64,000 bases of DNA from Maribacter algarum (ex Zhang et al. 2020) (GCF_005885635.1 NZ_VATY01000002.1:682001-746000); one strand, 5' to 3'; shown: positions 9,423-19,140, numbered from the stretch's first letter. Notes: a model not told the origin generated them from the letters alone. Numbers and translations are program-made.

Positions 9423-9625
9423 TTTTGGTTTTTGTTGTTGGTTACATGATTTAGAACGGCGTTTTTTTTGAAAAAGTATGTCCTTTTTTCAAGAAATTTT
9501 ACACCTGTAAACTCATTCATTGTAGAATTCATTTAGGGTATTTATCTTTCTAATTGTTTTGTTATACAATACTATCTAGATAAAGCGTTCTTAAAAAATA
9601 GAAACTTATTCTACCTTCCATTCTT

Positions 9626-10699
9626 ATGAAAAAAAACACCTTACTTATTTTGACTTTTTCTTGGTTAATGCTTTCTGGATGCTCTATCGATGGAGAATTA
9701 GACAGTCCCTTAAATACTGACGTCGAAATGGCGGTTGAGGATACTGATAATGATACCACAGGAGAAACTTCAGATGATTCCGAAGAATCCGGCGATACAG
9801 ATAATTCGAATTCTGGGAATCCGATAACAACTGATCTGAGGACCTTTATTTTCGGACATAGCCTAATCGTACATGATCCACCACTAATTGCAACGCCCAG
9901 TAACGAAACAACAGTACCACATTGGATTGCCGAACTTTCGGTAGCTGCGGGATTTGATTATGCCGTTTCTGGTCAATATGGATTCCTACCACAACATGCC
10001 AACCTTCCACCAATAGCGCAATGGGGTTTTGATAGGGCAGAAGGTGCTTGGGATTCTGATAATCAAACTTTTGCAGATGCGAATTTCAATAGCATCTTAT
10101 TTACGGCAGGAAATTTTATTCAATATCAATCAGCATTAACGCCATATGATGGTGATAATCCTGATAATGCAACTCCGATAAGTGCAACTTTAGAAATTTT
10201 AGATTGGGTTGAACAGCAAGAGCCAGGCACTGCTATCTACATTTATGAAAATTGGCCCGATATGGCAGGGTTTCTAAGTAATGGTGTACCGGCGACAACA
10301 TCGGAATTTGAAAATTACAATCAGTATACACAAGGGGAGTTTCACGATTGGTGGATTGCCTATCACGAAGCAGTAATACAAGAGCGGCCTGATTTGAATG
10401 TGAAAATGATTCCCGTCGGTCCCATTATCGCTAAATTGATGAACGAAACGGATTTGTCTAATATTCCATTCTCTGAATTGTATGAGGACGATGCCCCTCA
10501 TGGTAGACCAACCATTTACTTTTTGGCAAGCATGATTACGTATATGGGCATGTACGGTGTAGAAACCCCTTCTGATTTTCAAGTACCAGAAACCGTTCAT
10601 GCAATTGCACGAGACAATTACGAAATGATAGTAGATTTTATTTGGAACGAATTAGAGAACTTCAATGATAATCAGGGCAACAGTTTGGTTTTTCCATAA
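9626..10699 (+). CDS. SGNH-hydrolase-like lipoprotein
   Basis: A 357-residue lipoprotein with lipobox LSGC (Cys19), then a long acidic, Asp/Thr/Ser-rich linker at residues 25-68. The folded part looks like an SGNH/GDSL hydrolase. FIFGHSL (74-80) would be block I with Ser79 as nucleophile, TAGNF (160-164) resembles the block III Gly-Asn, and DDAPH (288-292) gives the block V Asp-x-x-His. Such enzymes are esterases or lipases, often deacetylating polysaccharides. A surface location fits the lipid anchor and linker. The assignment rests on short motifs only, so the substrate is open. It is monocistronic and convergent with the OmpA-like gene. Confidence 0.6.
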   Translation: MKKNTLLILTFSWLMLSGCSIDGELDSPLNTDVEMAVEDTDNDTTGETSDDSEESGDTDNSNSGNPITTDLRTFIFGHSLIVHDPPLIATPSNETTVPHWIAELSVAAGFDYAVSGQYGFLPQHANLPPIAQWGFDRAEGAWDSDNQTFADANFNSILFTAGNFIQYQSALTPYDGDNPDNATPISATLEILDWVEQQEPGTAIYIYENWPDMAGFLSNGVPATTSEFENYNQYTQGEFHDWWIAYHEAVIQERPDLNVKMIPVGPIIAKLMNETDLSNIPFSELYEDDAPHGRPTIYFLASMITYMGMYGVETPSDFQVPETVHAIARDNYEMIVDFIWNELENFNDNQGNSLVFP

Positions 10700-10746
10700 A
10701 AAAGCTGCTTGAAAAATCAGCCCTTACCATTAAATTTGAAGAAAAT

Positions 10747-11520
10747 TTAGTTCCCATTCTTCATATTTTCTTTTACCATCATATAAAATTCATCAAATTT
10801 AGGATGGATTTTTATAACAACTCCTTCTTTCAGGTTCCCATCTTTACCAACTGCGGTAATCCTTTCAGGAGCAATCTCAAGACGTTGCAAAGCACTACTG
10901 ACAGCAGAGGCTTGTTGTGCTGGTAGGTTTAGATTCCCGGTCATACTCAGTCCTTCAATAGTAACTCCCATTTTCGGATTCACTTTTAAAATTTCACCGA
11001 TTTTTTGTACCCAAGGCTCGGCTTCAGGAGCAATTGTTGATTCGGTATCACTACCAAAGAGTGAAGTCAAATCTGAAGATATAATGACCATACCATTTGA
11101 AACACCGATTTTGGCATTTTCTCCAAGAGTCTGTTTTGCGTTGGTTAGCACCACAAGAGCCGTAGAGTCATTAGAGGCAATGGCATCGTTTATAGCCTTT
11201 AGTTGGCGCTCCTTCACATTTAATGCTTCCATCGCCTTGTTCATGTTCGTTGAATTTTGACTTGATAACTGTGAAAAACTATTGAGGTTTTTCATCAAAG
11301 TCTTATTTGCATCACGAAGCTCGAGGGCTTGTGACTCAAAGGATTCGGCTTTCGCTAGACTTGCTTTTTCTTTGCGTTGTGCTTCTGCGACCTGGTTATT
11401 TACTGAGTCAAGTTGAGATTTTAAGGTGCTGATTTCGGCTATCAATTCACTCTTTTTTTGTGCTTGAGCAGTAGTGCCGATTGCTAGTATTAGACTTAGG
11501 GAAAGTAAAATTTTCTTCAT
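10747..11520 (-). CDS. OmpA-like protein with degenerate peptidoglycan-binding domain
   Basis: A 257-residue exported protein (signal peptide 1-20, ending AQAQ). Residues 22-120 form a coiled coil, and a C-terminal OmpA-like domain spans about 130-250. It is clearly paralogous to the OmpA lipoprotein at 21528-22382: the coiled coil is followed by LKAINDAIASNDS versus IRKLNDAITRRDS, and both end in a PKFDEFY/PKIDQFY segment. However, it lacks the lipobox cysteine, the EGHTD motif (here EGLSMTG) and the NRRTRI arginine cluster that bind diaminopimelate. It probably does not anchor to peptidoglycan in the usual way. It is the last gene of a leftward group behind the FMN protein (65 bp gap). Confidence 0.75.
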   Translation of the reverse strand: MKKILLSLSLILAIGTTAQAQKKSELIAEISTLKSQLDSVNNQVAEAQRKEKASLAKAESFESQALELRDANKTLMKNLNSFSQLSSQNSTNMNKAMEALNVKERQLKAINDAIASNDSTALVVLTNAKQTLGENAKIGVSNGMVIISSDLTSLFGSDTESTIAPEAEPWVQKIGEILKVNPKMGVTIEGLSMTGNLNLPAQQASAVSSALQRLEIAPERITAVGKDGNLKEGVVIKIHPKFDEFYMMVKENMKNGN

Positions 11521-11585
11521 AAATGAAATTCTTTTGGGGGTTCAATTAAGGTTAAACACAGCGCAAAAGTATAGCATTTCTAGAT

Positions 11586-13148
11586 TTAATCGAAATTCTT
11601 TCCGCCTAGGTACTCGCAATCATAGAGTTCTTGAGTTCCCTGAAAAGGTACTAAAGTCTTGTTGTATCCATACGTAGTCCTTAGATTTCGTGTCAAATCA
11701 ATATCATCGACATTTACCTGAATATCGTGCATGGTAAACTGACAAGGGTGCTCATAACCTGCTGCATGGGTTATTTCCACCAACTCTTTTCGGAAGGTTT
11801 TGAAATATTGTGCTAGACGGTCGGACTTTAAGGGAATGTTAATTCCATTCTGACGCCATTTGTTTTGGGTGGCGATTCCCGCAGGGCATTTATTGGTATG
11901 ACATATTTGAGCCTGAATACAGCCAATACTCATCATGGCTTCACGGGCTACATTAATACAATCAACACCCATTGCAAAAGCCATTGCTGCTTTGGCAGGA
12001 AAACCCAATTTTCCACTTCCAATAAAAACAATGCGATTGGTTAGATTTCGGGTTTGGAAGACTTTGTACAATTCAGAAAAGCCATAAACCCAAGGCAAAG
12101 AAACGTGGTCAGCAAAAGAAGGAGGAGCAGCTCCTGTTCCACCTTCACCGCCATCTACTGCGATAAAATCAGGGCCTTTTCCTGTTTTTAACATGATTTC
12201 TGCTAACTCTTCCCATTGGTCTAATTTTCCGATGGCTCCTTTAATTCCAACAGGTAATCCTGTAGCATCGGCAATCATTTCAATCAATTGCATTAATTCC
12301 GTAACATTGCTAAATGCCTTGTGCGTAGCAGGGGAGAGGACATCCTTTCCAACTTCTACACCGCGTATCTCTGCGATTTCCTTTGAGATTTTCGCACCAG
12401 GTAGCACGCCTCCTTTTCCCGGTTTCGCACCTTGGGACAACTTGATTTCAATAGCCTTGATACAGGGATTATCTTCAACCAATTGCTTCATTTTTTCCAA
12501 GGAAAAATTCCCATCCGAAGAACGAACACCGAAATAACCTGTGCCGAAGTGAAAAACGACATCTCCACCTTTTTTGTGATAGGGGGAGAGTCCTCCTTCG
12601 CCTGTATTATGAAAGGCATGTGCTTTGGCAACTCCTTTGTTTAAAGCCTCAACTGCCGCTGCCGAAAGCGAACCAAAACTCATCGCAGAAACATTAATTA
12701 CTGATGCAGGACGGTATGGTTTTCTTCTTTTATTATATTCTCCCATGACTTTCGCACAAGGAACAAAATCTTTGTGTTTGGTGTTTGTATGACCCTCGGG
12801 AGTCTTAAAAGCCATCATTTGGTTCTTTACAAAAATGTGCTGGTGAGCGTAAATATCACGGTCTGTTCCAAAACCTTCGTAATTGTTTTCTTTTTTTGCA
12901 GAGGCATAGATCCAACTACGTTCAATACGATTGAATGGAAGTTCTTCTCGATTGTTTGCCACAAAATACTGCCGCATTTCTGGACCAATACTCTCTAGCC
13001 AATATCGCAAATGCCCAACGACCGGGTAGTTATGCGAAATGGTATGTGCTTTTTGAAAAAAAATATCTCTGATGGCGACGATCCCAAGGAAACCTAGAAC
13101 ATATCCCCACCATGGTATAGTAGAAAGCGTATTTAAAAATACATCCAT
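11586..13148 (-). CDS. FMN-binding glutamate-synthase-family protein, membrane-anchored
   Basis: This 520-residue protein corresponds to the FMN/Fe-S synthase core of GltB without the glutaminase or GXGXG domains. Residues 8-28 are a hydrophobic N-terminal helix, a likely membrane anchor. The barrel follows with GEGGLSPYH, SQGAKPGKGG, a phosphate loop in VDGGEGGTGAAPPSF and the iron-sulfur cysteines in CHTNKCPAG. Stand-alone members of this family are widespread in Bacteroidota; their reaction is not established, though glutamate or related oxidoreduction is presumed. It lies 40 bp downstream of the M20 amidohydrolase and is probably co-transcribed with it and DsrE. Confidence 0.85.
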   Translation of the reverse strand: MDVFLNTLSTIPWWGYVLGFLGIVAIRDIFFQKAHTISHNYPVVGHLRYWLESIGPEMRQYFVANNREELPFNRIERSWIYASAKKENNYEGFGTDRDIYAHQHIFVKNQMMAFKTPEGHTNTKHKDFVPCAKVMGEYNKRRKPYRPASVINVSAMSFGSLSAAAVEALNKGVAKAHAFHNTGEGGLSPYHKKGGDVVFHFGTGYFGVRSSDGNFSLEKMKQLVEDNPCIKAIEIKLSQGAKPGKGGVLPGAKISKEIAEIRGVEVGKDVLSPATHKAFSNVTELMQLIEMIADATGLPVGIKGAIGKLDQWEELAEIMLKTGKGPDFIAVDGGEGGTGAAPPSFADHVSLPWVYGFSELYKVFQTRNLTNRIVFIGSGKLGFPAKAAMAFAMGVDCINVAREAMMSIGCIQAQICHTNKCPAGIATQNKWRQNGINIPLKSDRLAQYFKTFRKELVEITHAAGYEHPCQFTMHDIQVNVDDIDLTRNLRTTYGYNKTLVPFQGTQELYDCEYLGGKNFD

Positions 13149-13188
13149 TTACAAATCGTAATTAAAATTTGGTCCAAAAGATGGACGT

Positions 13189-14502
13189 CTATTTTCCTTT
13201 TATTTTTTCTTCGAGCATTGGAGTCTGTTTGCTATTTAAGTAATCAAGACTCATCTCAGTTAATGTTTTAACACCTAAAATCAATCCACTATCATCAATT
13301 AAAAAGTCAGGAGTATGGTGAGGGAATGATTGGGTATTTCCCGGTGTCATTCCTCCAAGGAAAAAGAAGAATCCCGGTGCTTCTCTCTGAAAATACGAGA
13401 AATCCTCAGCTCCGGTAATTGCTTTTTGGGTTTGCACATTTTCAGCACCTGCAGTACGTAGCATGGTCGGTAACATTTGCTCTACCAATTCCGGGTGGTT
13501 ATAGGTAATATCAGTAGCATCATTGATTTCACAGGTAGCAGTACCTCCATAAGCTTTGGCAATGGTTTCTACCATTTCTACCATTCGCTTGTTCAATTTA
13601 TCTTTCATGTCATAATCGAGTGTACGAATGGTTCCAATCATTTCAGCACTTTCTGGAATAATATTAAAACGCACCCCGCTTTTTATTTTTCCAACTGTAA
13701 TTACAGCTGCTTCATTGGTAAGATTTGTTTCGCGACTTATTATAGTCTGCAAACCATCAATAATTTTAGCACTGATTAAAATTGGGTCTACCCCAGACCA
13801 GGGTTGTGAGCCGTGACTTTGTTTTCCGTTTACTTTAATAGTAAAACTCTGGGCAGCTGCCATAGTTCCCCCAGATTTGTATTTGATAACGCCAACGGGA
13901 GTTTGGGAATTAATATGCAATCCGAAAATGGCATCAACTTTTGGGTTTTCCATAACGCCTTCTTTAACCATAAGTAGAGCGCCTCCCTCTTCACCTGGTG
14001 GTGGGCCTTCCTCTGAAGGCTGAAAAATGAACTTTACCGTTCCCTTAATCTTATCCTTGTTTTTAGACAAAACTTCTGCAACTCCCATTAAAATCGCCGT
14101 ATGCGTATCGTGTCCACATGCGTGCATGACACCCACTTTTTCACCTAGAAATTCTGAAGTAACTGTTGATTTGTATGGAAGGTCATTCCGTTCAATTACG
14201 GGTAGTGCATCAATATCTGCTCTTAAGGCCACTACTTTTCCAGGTTGGTCACCTTTTAATAAACCAACAACCCCAGTATGCGCAACACCGGTTTGCACTT
14301 CAATGCCTAAAGCTTTTAGATGTTTTGCTATTTTTTCGGCAGTTTTGAATTCACGATTTCCTAATTCAGGATTTTGATGAATATCTCGACGCCATTCAAC
14401 AACTTTGCCTTCTACTGCGTTATAGTCCTTTTGTAGTTTAGGACCTTGAGCTATCGCAAAGCATCCTGAGAATAGTATTACTGTTAATAGTAACTTCTTC
14501 AT
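13189..14502 (-). CDS. M20 family amidohydrolase, exported
   Basis: A 437-residue metallo-hydrolase of the M20D/IAA-amino-acid hydrolase type, which cleaves N-acyl amino acids or similar amides. Residues 1-18 are a signal peptide. Metal-binding motifs include ADIDALPV, HACGHDTHTA and QPSEEG, with the dimerisation domain inserted near residues 210-320 (KVNGKQSHGSQPW) and a late histidine in FPHHTPDF. All expected metal ligands are visible. The start lies 11 bp after the DsrE stop, so the two are co-transcribed. The substrate cannot be inferred beyond an N-acylated amino acid or peptide. Confidence 0.9.
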   Translation of the reverse strand: MKKLLLTVILFSGCFAIAQGPKLQKDYNAVEGKVVEWRRDIHQNPELGNREFKTAEKIAKHLKALGIEVQTGVAHTGVVGLLKGDQPGKVVALRADIDALPVIERNDLPYKSTVTSEFLGEKVGVMHACGHDTHTAILMGVAEVLSKNKDKIKGTVKFIFQPSEEGPPPGEEGGALLMVKEGVMENPKVDAIFGLHINSQTPVGVIKYKSGGTMAAAQSFTIKVNGKQSHGSQPWSGVDPILISAKIIDGLQTIISRETNLTNEAAVITVGKIKSGVRFNIIPESAEMIGTIRTLDYDMKDKLNKRMVEMVETIAKAYGGTATCEINDATDITYNHPELVEQMLPTMLRTAGAENVQTQKAITGAEDFSYFQREAPGFFFFLGGMTPGNTQSFPHHTPDFLIDDSGLILGVKTLTEMSLDYLNSKQTPMLEEKIKGK

Positions 14503-14513
14503 TTTGAGTGTAT

Positions 14514-15056
14514 TTAAAATTTAATTAGTCTAAAATCTTCGTCTTGTAATTGTATTAAGGCAGTCATGGCTGATAACGACAGTTGAACCCCATCTATCAG
14601 GTCTTCCCTTGGAAAACCTCTTGATAAAGATGATTGACCACAGAAAATAATTTGTCCACCAGCATCTAGTAAAGCTGTAATAAGTTCTCGGTTCGGATTA
14701 TTCGTCCCGTATTTTTTTTGATATGCTTCGTTCGTAATCACATCTTTAGAGGCTTTGTTGTGAACCACCAAAGCTACTTTTAGGTTTTCTGCAGGAACAC
14801 CACTTTGTGCATGCATATTTAAAAATCGAGCGGCTGTTTCAATAGTCGCATTTATCGATTCATGACTTTCAGGACTATTCATGATATCAAAAACAGCCTT
14901 GTATTCTTTGGAAGTATCCACTTTGAAATCTGGATTATCAATGGCCCAGACTTTTCCGTAATCCTTTATGATGGGGCCAGTTTCCTTCGCTTGAGCGGAT
15001 AGCGAAGTTTGGGAAAGAAGTCCGATTAATAAGGCAAAAAAATATATTCTTGTCAT
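14514..15056 (-). CDS. DsrE family protein, exported
   Basis: A 180-residue protein with a signal peptide (1-21, ending LSAQ) and a DsrE/DsrF-like alpha/beta domain. The family signature is seen in KVALVVHNKAS and in the C-terminal IIFCGQSSLSRGF, which keeps one cysteine, followed by a TALIQLQ helix. DsrE-like proteins carry or relay sulfur species. Exported versions beside hydrolases are common in Flavobacteria but their role is unknown. It is the first gene of a leftward group (DsrE, M20, FMN protein, OmpA-like) and divergent from uvrD. Confidence 0.8.
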   Translation of the reverse strand: MTRIYFFALLIGLLSQTSLSAQAKETGPIIKDYGKVWAIDNPDFKVDTSKEYKAVFDIMNSPESHESINATIETAARFLNMHAQSGVPAENLKVALVVHNKASKDVITNEAYQKKYGTNNPNRELITALLDAGGQIIFCGQSSLSRGFPREDLIDGVQLSLSAMTALIQLQDEDFRLIKF

Positions 15057-15153
15057 TCAAAGTAGTTCAGTCTCTAAATATATTCAAATTCGTTAAAACC
15101 CCTATAGCATTGTTCATAATTATTGAAATGAAGTTTTTAGAATAAGGGGTATT

Positions 15154-17529
15154 ATGGCTAAATTCACCGTCCCATACACTAATCCTTTAAAGACACTTTT
15201 GGAGAATTTTATTGACCAGTTGAATGAAGCCCAGAGGGCACCTGTTTTGCACAAAGATGGCCCATTGATGGTAATTGCCGGTGCAGGTTCAGGCAAGACG
15301 CGGGTACTTACATTTCGCATTGCCCATTTGATGGCGCAAGGGGTGGATGCCTTTAATATTTTGGCATTGACCTTTACTAATAAGGCGGCACGTGAAATGA
15401 AAAAACGTATTGCTGATATTGCTGGTACAGCGGAAACCAAGAATTTGTGGATGGGGACTTTCCATTCGGTTTTCGCCAAACTTTTACGCTATGACGGGGA
15501 TAAATTAGGATTCCCTAGTAATTTTACAATTTATGATACCCAGGATTCCCAAAGACTTATCGCTTCCATTATAAAAGAAATGGGCCTTGATAAAGATATT
15601 TACAAGTACAAACAGGTACAGAATCGGATATCTTCCTATAAAAATAGCTTGATAACCGTTAAGGCCTATTTTAACAACCCTGAATTGGTGGAAGCAGATG
15701 CGATGGCAAAGCGTCCTCGAATGGGTGATATTTATCATAATTATGTAGAACGTTGCTTTAAAGCAGGAGCAATGGATTTTGATGATTTGTTACTACGTAC
15801 CAATGAGTTATTGAATCGTTTTCCTGATGTGTTAGCGAAGTATCAAGACCGTTTTCGATATATTTTGGTGGATGAGTATCAAGATACCAACCACTCGCAA
15901 TACCTAATAGTAAAGGCGCTATCAGATAGATATCAGAACATTTGTGTTGTGGGCGACGATGCACAAAGTATTTATTCCTTTCGTGGAGCGAACATTAGTA
16001 ATATTCTGAATTTTCAAAAGGACTATGATGACGTAGGTATGTATCGTTTGGAACAGAATTATCGTTCAACCAAAAATATTGTTCAGGCGGCAAATTCCAT
16101 AATTGCCAATAACAAAGACCAACTGGAAAAGGTGGTTTGGACGGCGAATGATGATGGTCCGCCTATTATTATACATCGAAGCCCAACAGATGCTGAAGAA
16201 GGGCGTTATGTAGCGAATTCCATTTGGGAAAATCGCATGCAGCATCAAATGCCCAATGGTAATTTTGCAGTATTGTATCGCACGAATTCCCAATCACGAT
16301 CCATTGAAGATGCCTTGCGAAAACGTGATATTCCGTATCGTATTTATGGGGGATTATCTTTCTACCAAAGAAAGGAAATTAAAGATGTTCTTTCTTATTT
16401 ACGTTTAGTTGTCAACCCAAAAGATGAAGAGGCGTTAAAACGTGTTATTAATTTTCCCACTAGGGGCATAGGTCAAACCACAGTTGACAAACTTGTGGTT
16501 GCTGCGAACCATTATGGACGTTCGATTTTTGAAGTAATTGAAAACATTGACCGTATAGATTTAAAGATAAATGCGGGTACTAAACGAAAACTACAAGATT
16601 TCGTTACGATGATTCAGAGTTTTCAAATCATGAATGAAAGTGCAGATGCCTTTGTTCTTGCTGAGCATGTAGCCAAAAAAACTGGAATACTGTTGGAGTT
16701 TAAAAAGGATGGTACCCCCGAAGGCATTGCACGTATGGAGAATATCGAAGAACTTCTTAACGGAATTCAAGACTTCGTAGAAGGACAAAAAGAATTGGAT
16801 GAAGCCACGGGAAGCATTTCAGAATTTTTAGAGGATGTTGCCTTGGCTACTGATTTAGACAAAGATACCGGCGATGATGACCGTGTTGCTTTAATGACCA
16901 TTCACTTGGCGAAAGGGCTTGAATTTCCTTATGTATACATCGTTGGTATGGAAGAAGATTTATTCCCTTCTGGAATGAGTATGAATACCCGTAGTGAGCT
17001 GGAAGAGGAGCGCAGATTGTTTTATGTGGCTCTAACTAGAGCCGAGAAACAGGCGTATTTGACCTATACTCAAAACCGCTATCGTTGGGGAAAACTCATT
17101 GATGCGGAGCCTAGTCGTTTCTTAGAGGAAATCGATGAAAAATTCGTTGATAACCAAGTGCCTATTGATCGAGCCGCCTATCGCTACAAACCTTTGATAG
17201 ATAATGATATTTTTGGGGAGGTTGATAAAAGCACGCTGAGACAAACCAAACCGAAAAATGGAACGCCTCCATTAGTAAACAAGCCCAATGAAAATCAACT
17301 TCGTAAGCTGCGGAAATTAAAACGGCAATTGGCTAGCCCGACAGCAAACACAAATACTATTGATCCAAATTTAACAGAAGGGTCTTTGGTAAATCATACG
17401 CGATTTGGTAGGGGTAAAGTGCTTAATATCGAAGGGGTAGGCAATGATAAAAAAGCGGAGATTCAGTTTGACAAAGGGGATATTAAAAAGCTATTGTTAC
17501 GCTTCGCAAAGCTCGAAGTACTTTCCTAG
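15154..17529 (+). CDS. UvrD/PcrA-type ATP-dependent DNA helicase
   Basis: A superfamily 1A 3'-5' helicase of 791 residues, acting in excision repair and in clearing RecA or transcription obstacles. It shows the Q-motif region LNEAQRAPV (23-31), Walker A GAGSGKT (43-49), motif II VDEYQDTN, motif III GDDAQSIYSFRGA, motif V TIHLAKGLEFPYVYIV and motif VI VALTRAE. The C-terminal SH3/Tudor-like domain that contacts RNA polymerase is present (residues 740-790: LVNHTRFGRGKVLNIEG). Residues 1-15 look unlike family N-termini; a TTG at 15199 would give a start at (M)ENFIDQLNEAQ and is a real alternative. It is divergent from DsrE. Confidence 0.93.
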   Translation: MAKFTVPYTNPLKTLLENFIDQLNEAQRAPVLHKDGPLMVIAGAGSGKTRVLTFRIAHLMAQGVDAFNILALTFTNKAAREMKKRIADIAGTAETKNLWMGTFHSVFAKLLRYDGDKLGFPSNFTIYDTQDSQRLIASIIKEMGLDKDIYKYKQVQNRISSYKNSLITVKAYFNNPELVEADAMAKRPRMGDIYHNYVERCFKAGAMDFDDLLLRTNELLNRFPDVLAKYQDRFRYILVDEYQDTNHSQYLIVKALSDRYQNICVVGDDAQSIYSFRGANISNILNFQKDYDDVGMYRLEQNYRSTKNIVQAANSIIANNKDQLEKVVWTANDDGPPIIIHRSPTDAEEGRYVANSIWENRMQHQMPNGNFAVLYRTNSQSRSIEDALRKRDIPYRIYGGLSFYQRKEIKDVLSYLRLVVNPKDEEALKRVINFPTRGIGQTTVDKLVVAANHYGRSIFEVIENIDRIDLKINAGTKRKLQDFVTMIQSFQIMNESADAFVLAEHVAKKTGILLEFKKDGTPEGIARMENIEELLNGIQDFVEGQKELDEATGSISEFLEDVALATDLDKDTGDDDRVALMTIHLAKGLEFPYVYIVGMEEDLFPSGMSMNTRSELEEERRLFYVALTRAEKQAYLTYTQNRYRWGKLIDAEPSRFLEEIDEKFVDNQVPIDRAAYRYKPLIDNDIFGEVDKSTLRQTKPKNGTPPLVNKPNENQLRKLRKLKRQLASPTANTNTIDPNLTEGSLVNHTRFGRGKVLNIEGVGNDKKAEIQFDKGDIKKLLLRFAKLEVLS

Positions 17530-17572
17530 TGACCTTAAATCAAATTACCTTAAATTTGAATAAAAAGCTGTT

Positions 17573-18460
17573 ATGAAGAAGTTGGCCCTCCCTTTATTAA
17601 TTTTTTGTATCATTTTCTTAGGATGCGGAAAGTCAGATTCCCCAGCACCTGAAATCGCACAAGAGCAAGAACCTGACCCTATAGATACTCCAGAAATTAA
17701 AGATCCAGATGATGTTGATTACTGGAATGATGCAGAACTAGTTTGGAGTGATGAATTTGATGGTACTTCTGTTTCTTCAGATAATTGGATTTTTGAAGAT
17801 AGGGCAAGTGGTTGGGTAAACAATGAGCTACAAAATTATCAACCTCAAGGTAATACAGAGGTTAGTGACGGCACCTTAAAAATCACCGCTAAGAAAAATT
17901 CAGACAACTCCATTGAGGGAGCTTTTACTTCAGCCCGAATGAACAGTAAACAGTCATTCAAATACGGCCGCATGGAAATTCGCGCAAAAATGCCGGAACA
18001 CAAAGGTAATGGTCTGTGGCCCGCACTTTGGATGCTTGGTAGCAATATTGAAACGGTTGGATGGCCTGCCTGCGGAGAAATAGATATCATGGAATACGTG
18101 AGTTTTAAACCAAATAAGACCCATTTTTCTATCCATAGTACTGCAAATAACCACACAAACAATACGGAAATCACCTCGGGAGCGGTAGACTTGGAGACAA
18201 TTGAAGAAGAGTTTCATACTTTCGGACTGCTTTGGTCAGCAAAATACCTAAAGTTCTATCTTGATGATATAGACAATGTGCAGTTCGTTTTTAGAAGGCC
18301 TATTACATTTACAACAGACAGTTGGCCATTTCAAAACAACTTTTACTTTATAATGAATGTTGCTGTAGGTGGCGATTGGGGAGGTCTCGAGGGAGTGGAT
18401 ACTTCTATCTTTCCGGCAACAATGGAGGTTGATTATGTACGGGTTTATCAAGTAAAGTAA
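17573..18460 (+). CDS. Glycoside hydrolase family 16 lipoprotein (beta-1,3-glucanase-like)
   Basis: A 295-residue lipoprotein (lipobox LGC, Cys18) with a proline/acid-rich linker to residue 50 and a GH16 beta-sandwich after it. The catalytic signature EIDIME is at 169-174 (nucleophile Glu169, acid/base Glu174), flanked by the aromatic cleft motif GLWPALWMLG and the distal block VAVGGDWGG. The spacing matches laminarinase-type GH16, so beta-1,3-glucan such as algal laminarin is the likely substrate, degraded at the cell surface. TAAATTTG at 17551-17558 is a -7-like element very close to the ATG. No SusC/SusD pair is nearby, so this is not a standard polysaccharide utilisation locus. Confidence 0.9.
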   Translation: MKKLALPLLIFCIIFLGCGKSDSPAPEIAQEQEPDPIDTPEIKDPDDVDYWNDAELVWSDEFDGTSVSSDNWIFEDRASGWVNNELQNYQPQGNTEVSDGTLKITAKKNSDNSIEGAFTSARMNSKQSFKYGRMEIRAKMPEHKGNGLWPALWMLGSNIETVGWPACGEIDIMEYVSFKPNKTHFSIHSTANNHTNNTEITSGAVDLETIEEEFHTFGLLWSAKYLKFYLDDIDNVQFVFRRPITFTTDSWPFQNNFYFIMNVAVGGDWGGLEGVDTSIFPATMEVDYVRVYQVK

Positions 18461-18499
18461 TACCTTTCTACATGATAAAATAGATGACCAATTTGTTTT

Positions 18500-18531
18500 A
18501 TTGAAACTATAGGTGATATTTTTTATCTTTA
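18500..18531 (+). promoter_or_regulatory. Candidate promoter of the Crp/Fnr-type regulator
   Basis: ATTG (18500-18503), then 20 bp, then TATCTTTA (18524-18531); each is one mismatch from the TTTG / TAnnTTTG consensus. The distance to the ATG at 18557 is 25 nt. It lies in the gap behind the GH16 gene, which lacks a clear terminator. Confidence 0.3.
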
Positions 18532-18556
18532 AAGAGAACATCTACAACTGTTTTCT

Positions 18557-19132
18557 ATGAAATCCGATGCCCTACGCGCGGTTTATCAGCATGAGCTACT
18601 TTCCGACGAGGATCTAAAAGCGATTTGTGAAGCACATCATGAAATCACTTTCTCCAAAGGCCAACACATTCTTAAAACGGGCACAATTGCCGACGGATAC
18701 ATGATTTTGGCACGTGGATTGATCAGATCCTATGTGATTGATTTTAATGGAAAAGACATAACCACTGACTTTTTTATTCAAAATGGGCTTGTTATTGAGG
18801 TATCCTCACTTTTTCAACGTATTCCGTCTCAAGAGAATATTGAAGCCCTGACCGATTGTACGTGTTGGAAGATAGATTTTCAAGTTTTCCAAGAGTTATT
18901 TCATTCCATAGAAGGATTTCGAGAGTGGGGTAGGTCTTGGATGTCAAGTAGTTTATTTGAATTTAAGCAACGTTCTGTTTCAATGATTACTGACTCTGCC
19001 ACTGAGCGTTATAATAAATTGATGGAAACCAAACCGGAGGTATTTCAATATTCCCCATTAAAGCACATTGCCTCGTATTTAGGAGTTACCAACACTTCTT
19101 TGAGTCGTATTCGAAAAGAAACAATGAAATGA
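18557..19132 (+). CDS. Crp/Fnr family transcriptional regulator
   Basis: A 191-residue regulator. Residues 10-115 form a cyclic-nucleotide-binding-like beta-barrel (SKGQHILKTGTIADGYMILARGLIRSY). The canonical cAMP-binding phosphate-cassette arginine motif is not evident, so the effector is unknown. A dimerisation helix spans about 118-150 and the winged helix ends the protein with YLGVTNTSLSRIRKE as recognition helix. There are no Fnr-type cysteines. Directly after the stop codon comes a perfect 24-bp palindrome in front of two small genes, a plausible target of this or another dimeric regulator. Confidence 0.88.
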   Translation: MKSDALRAVYQHELLSDEDLKAICEAHHEITFSKGQHILKTGTIADGYMILARGLIRSYVIDFNGKDITTDFFIQNGLVIEVSSLFQRIPSQENIEALTDCTCWKIDFQVFQELFHSIEGFREWGRSWMSSSLFEFKQRSVSMITDSATERYNKLMETKPEVFQYSPLKHIASYLGVTNTSLSRIRKETMK

Positions 19133-19140
19133 TACAATTC

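Noticed and set aside
12193-12537. Open frame on the plus strand within the FMN protein gene
   Set aside because: It is antisense to a well-supported gene with clear FMN and Fe-S motifs, and its product has no recognisable features.
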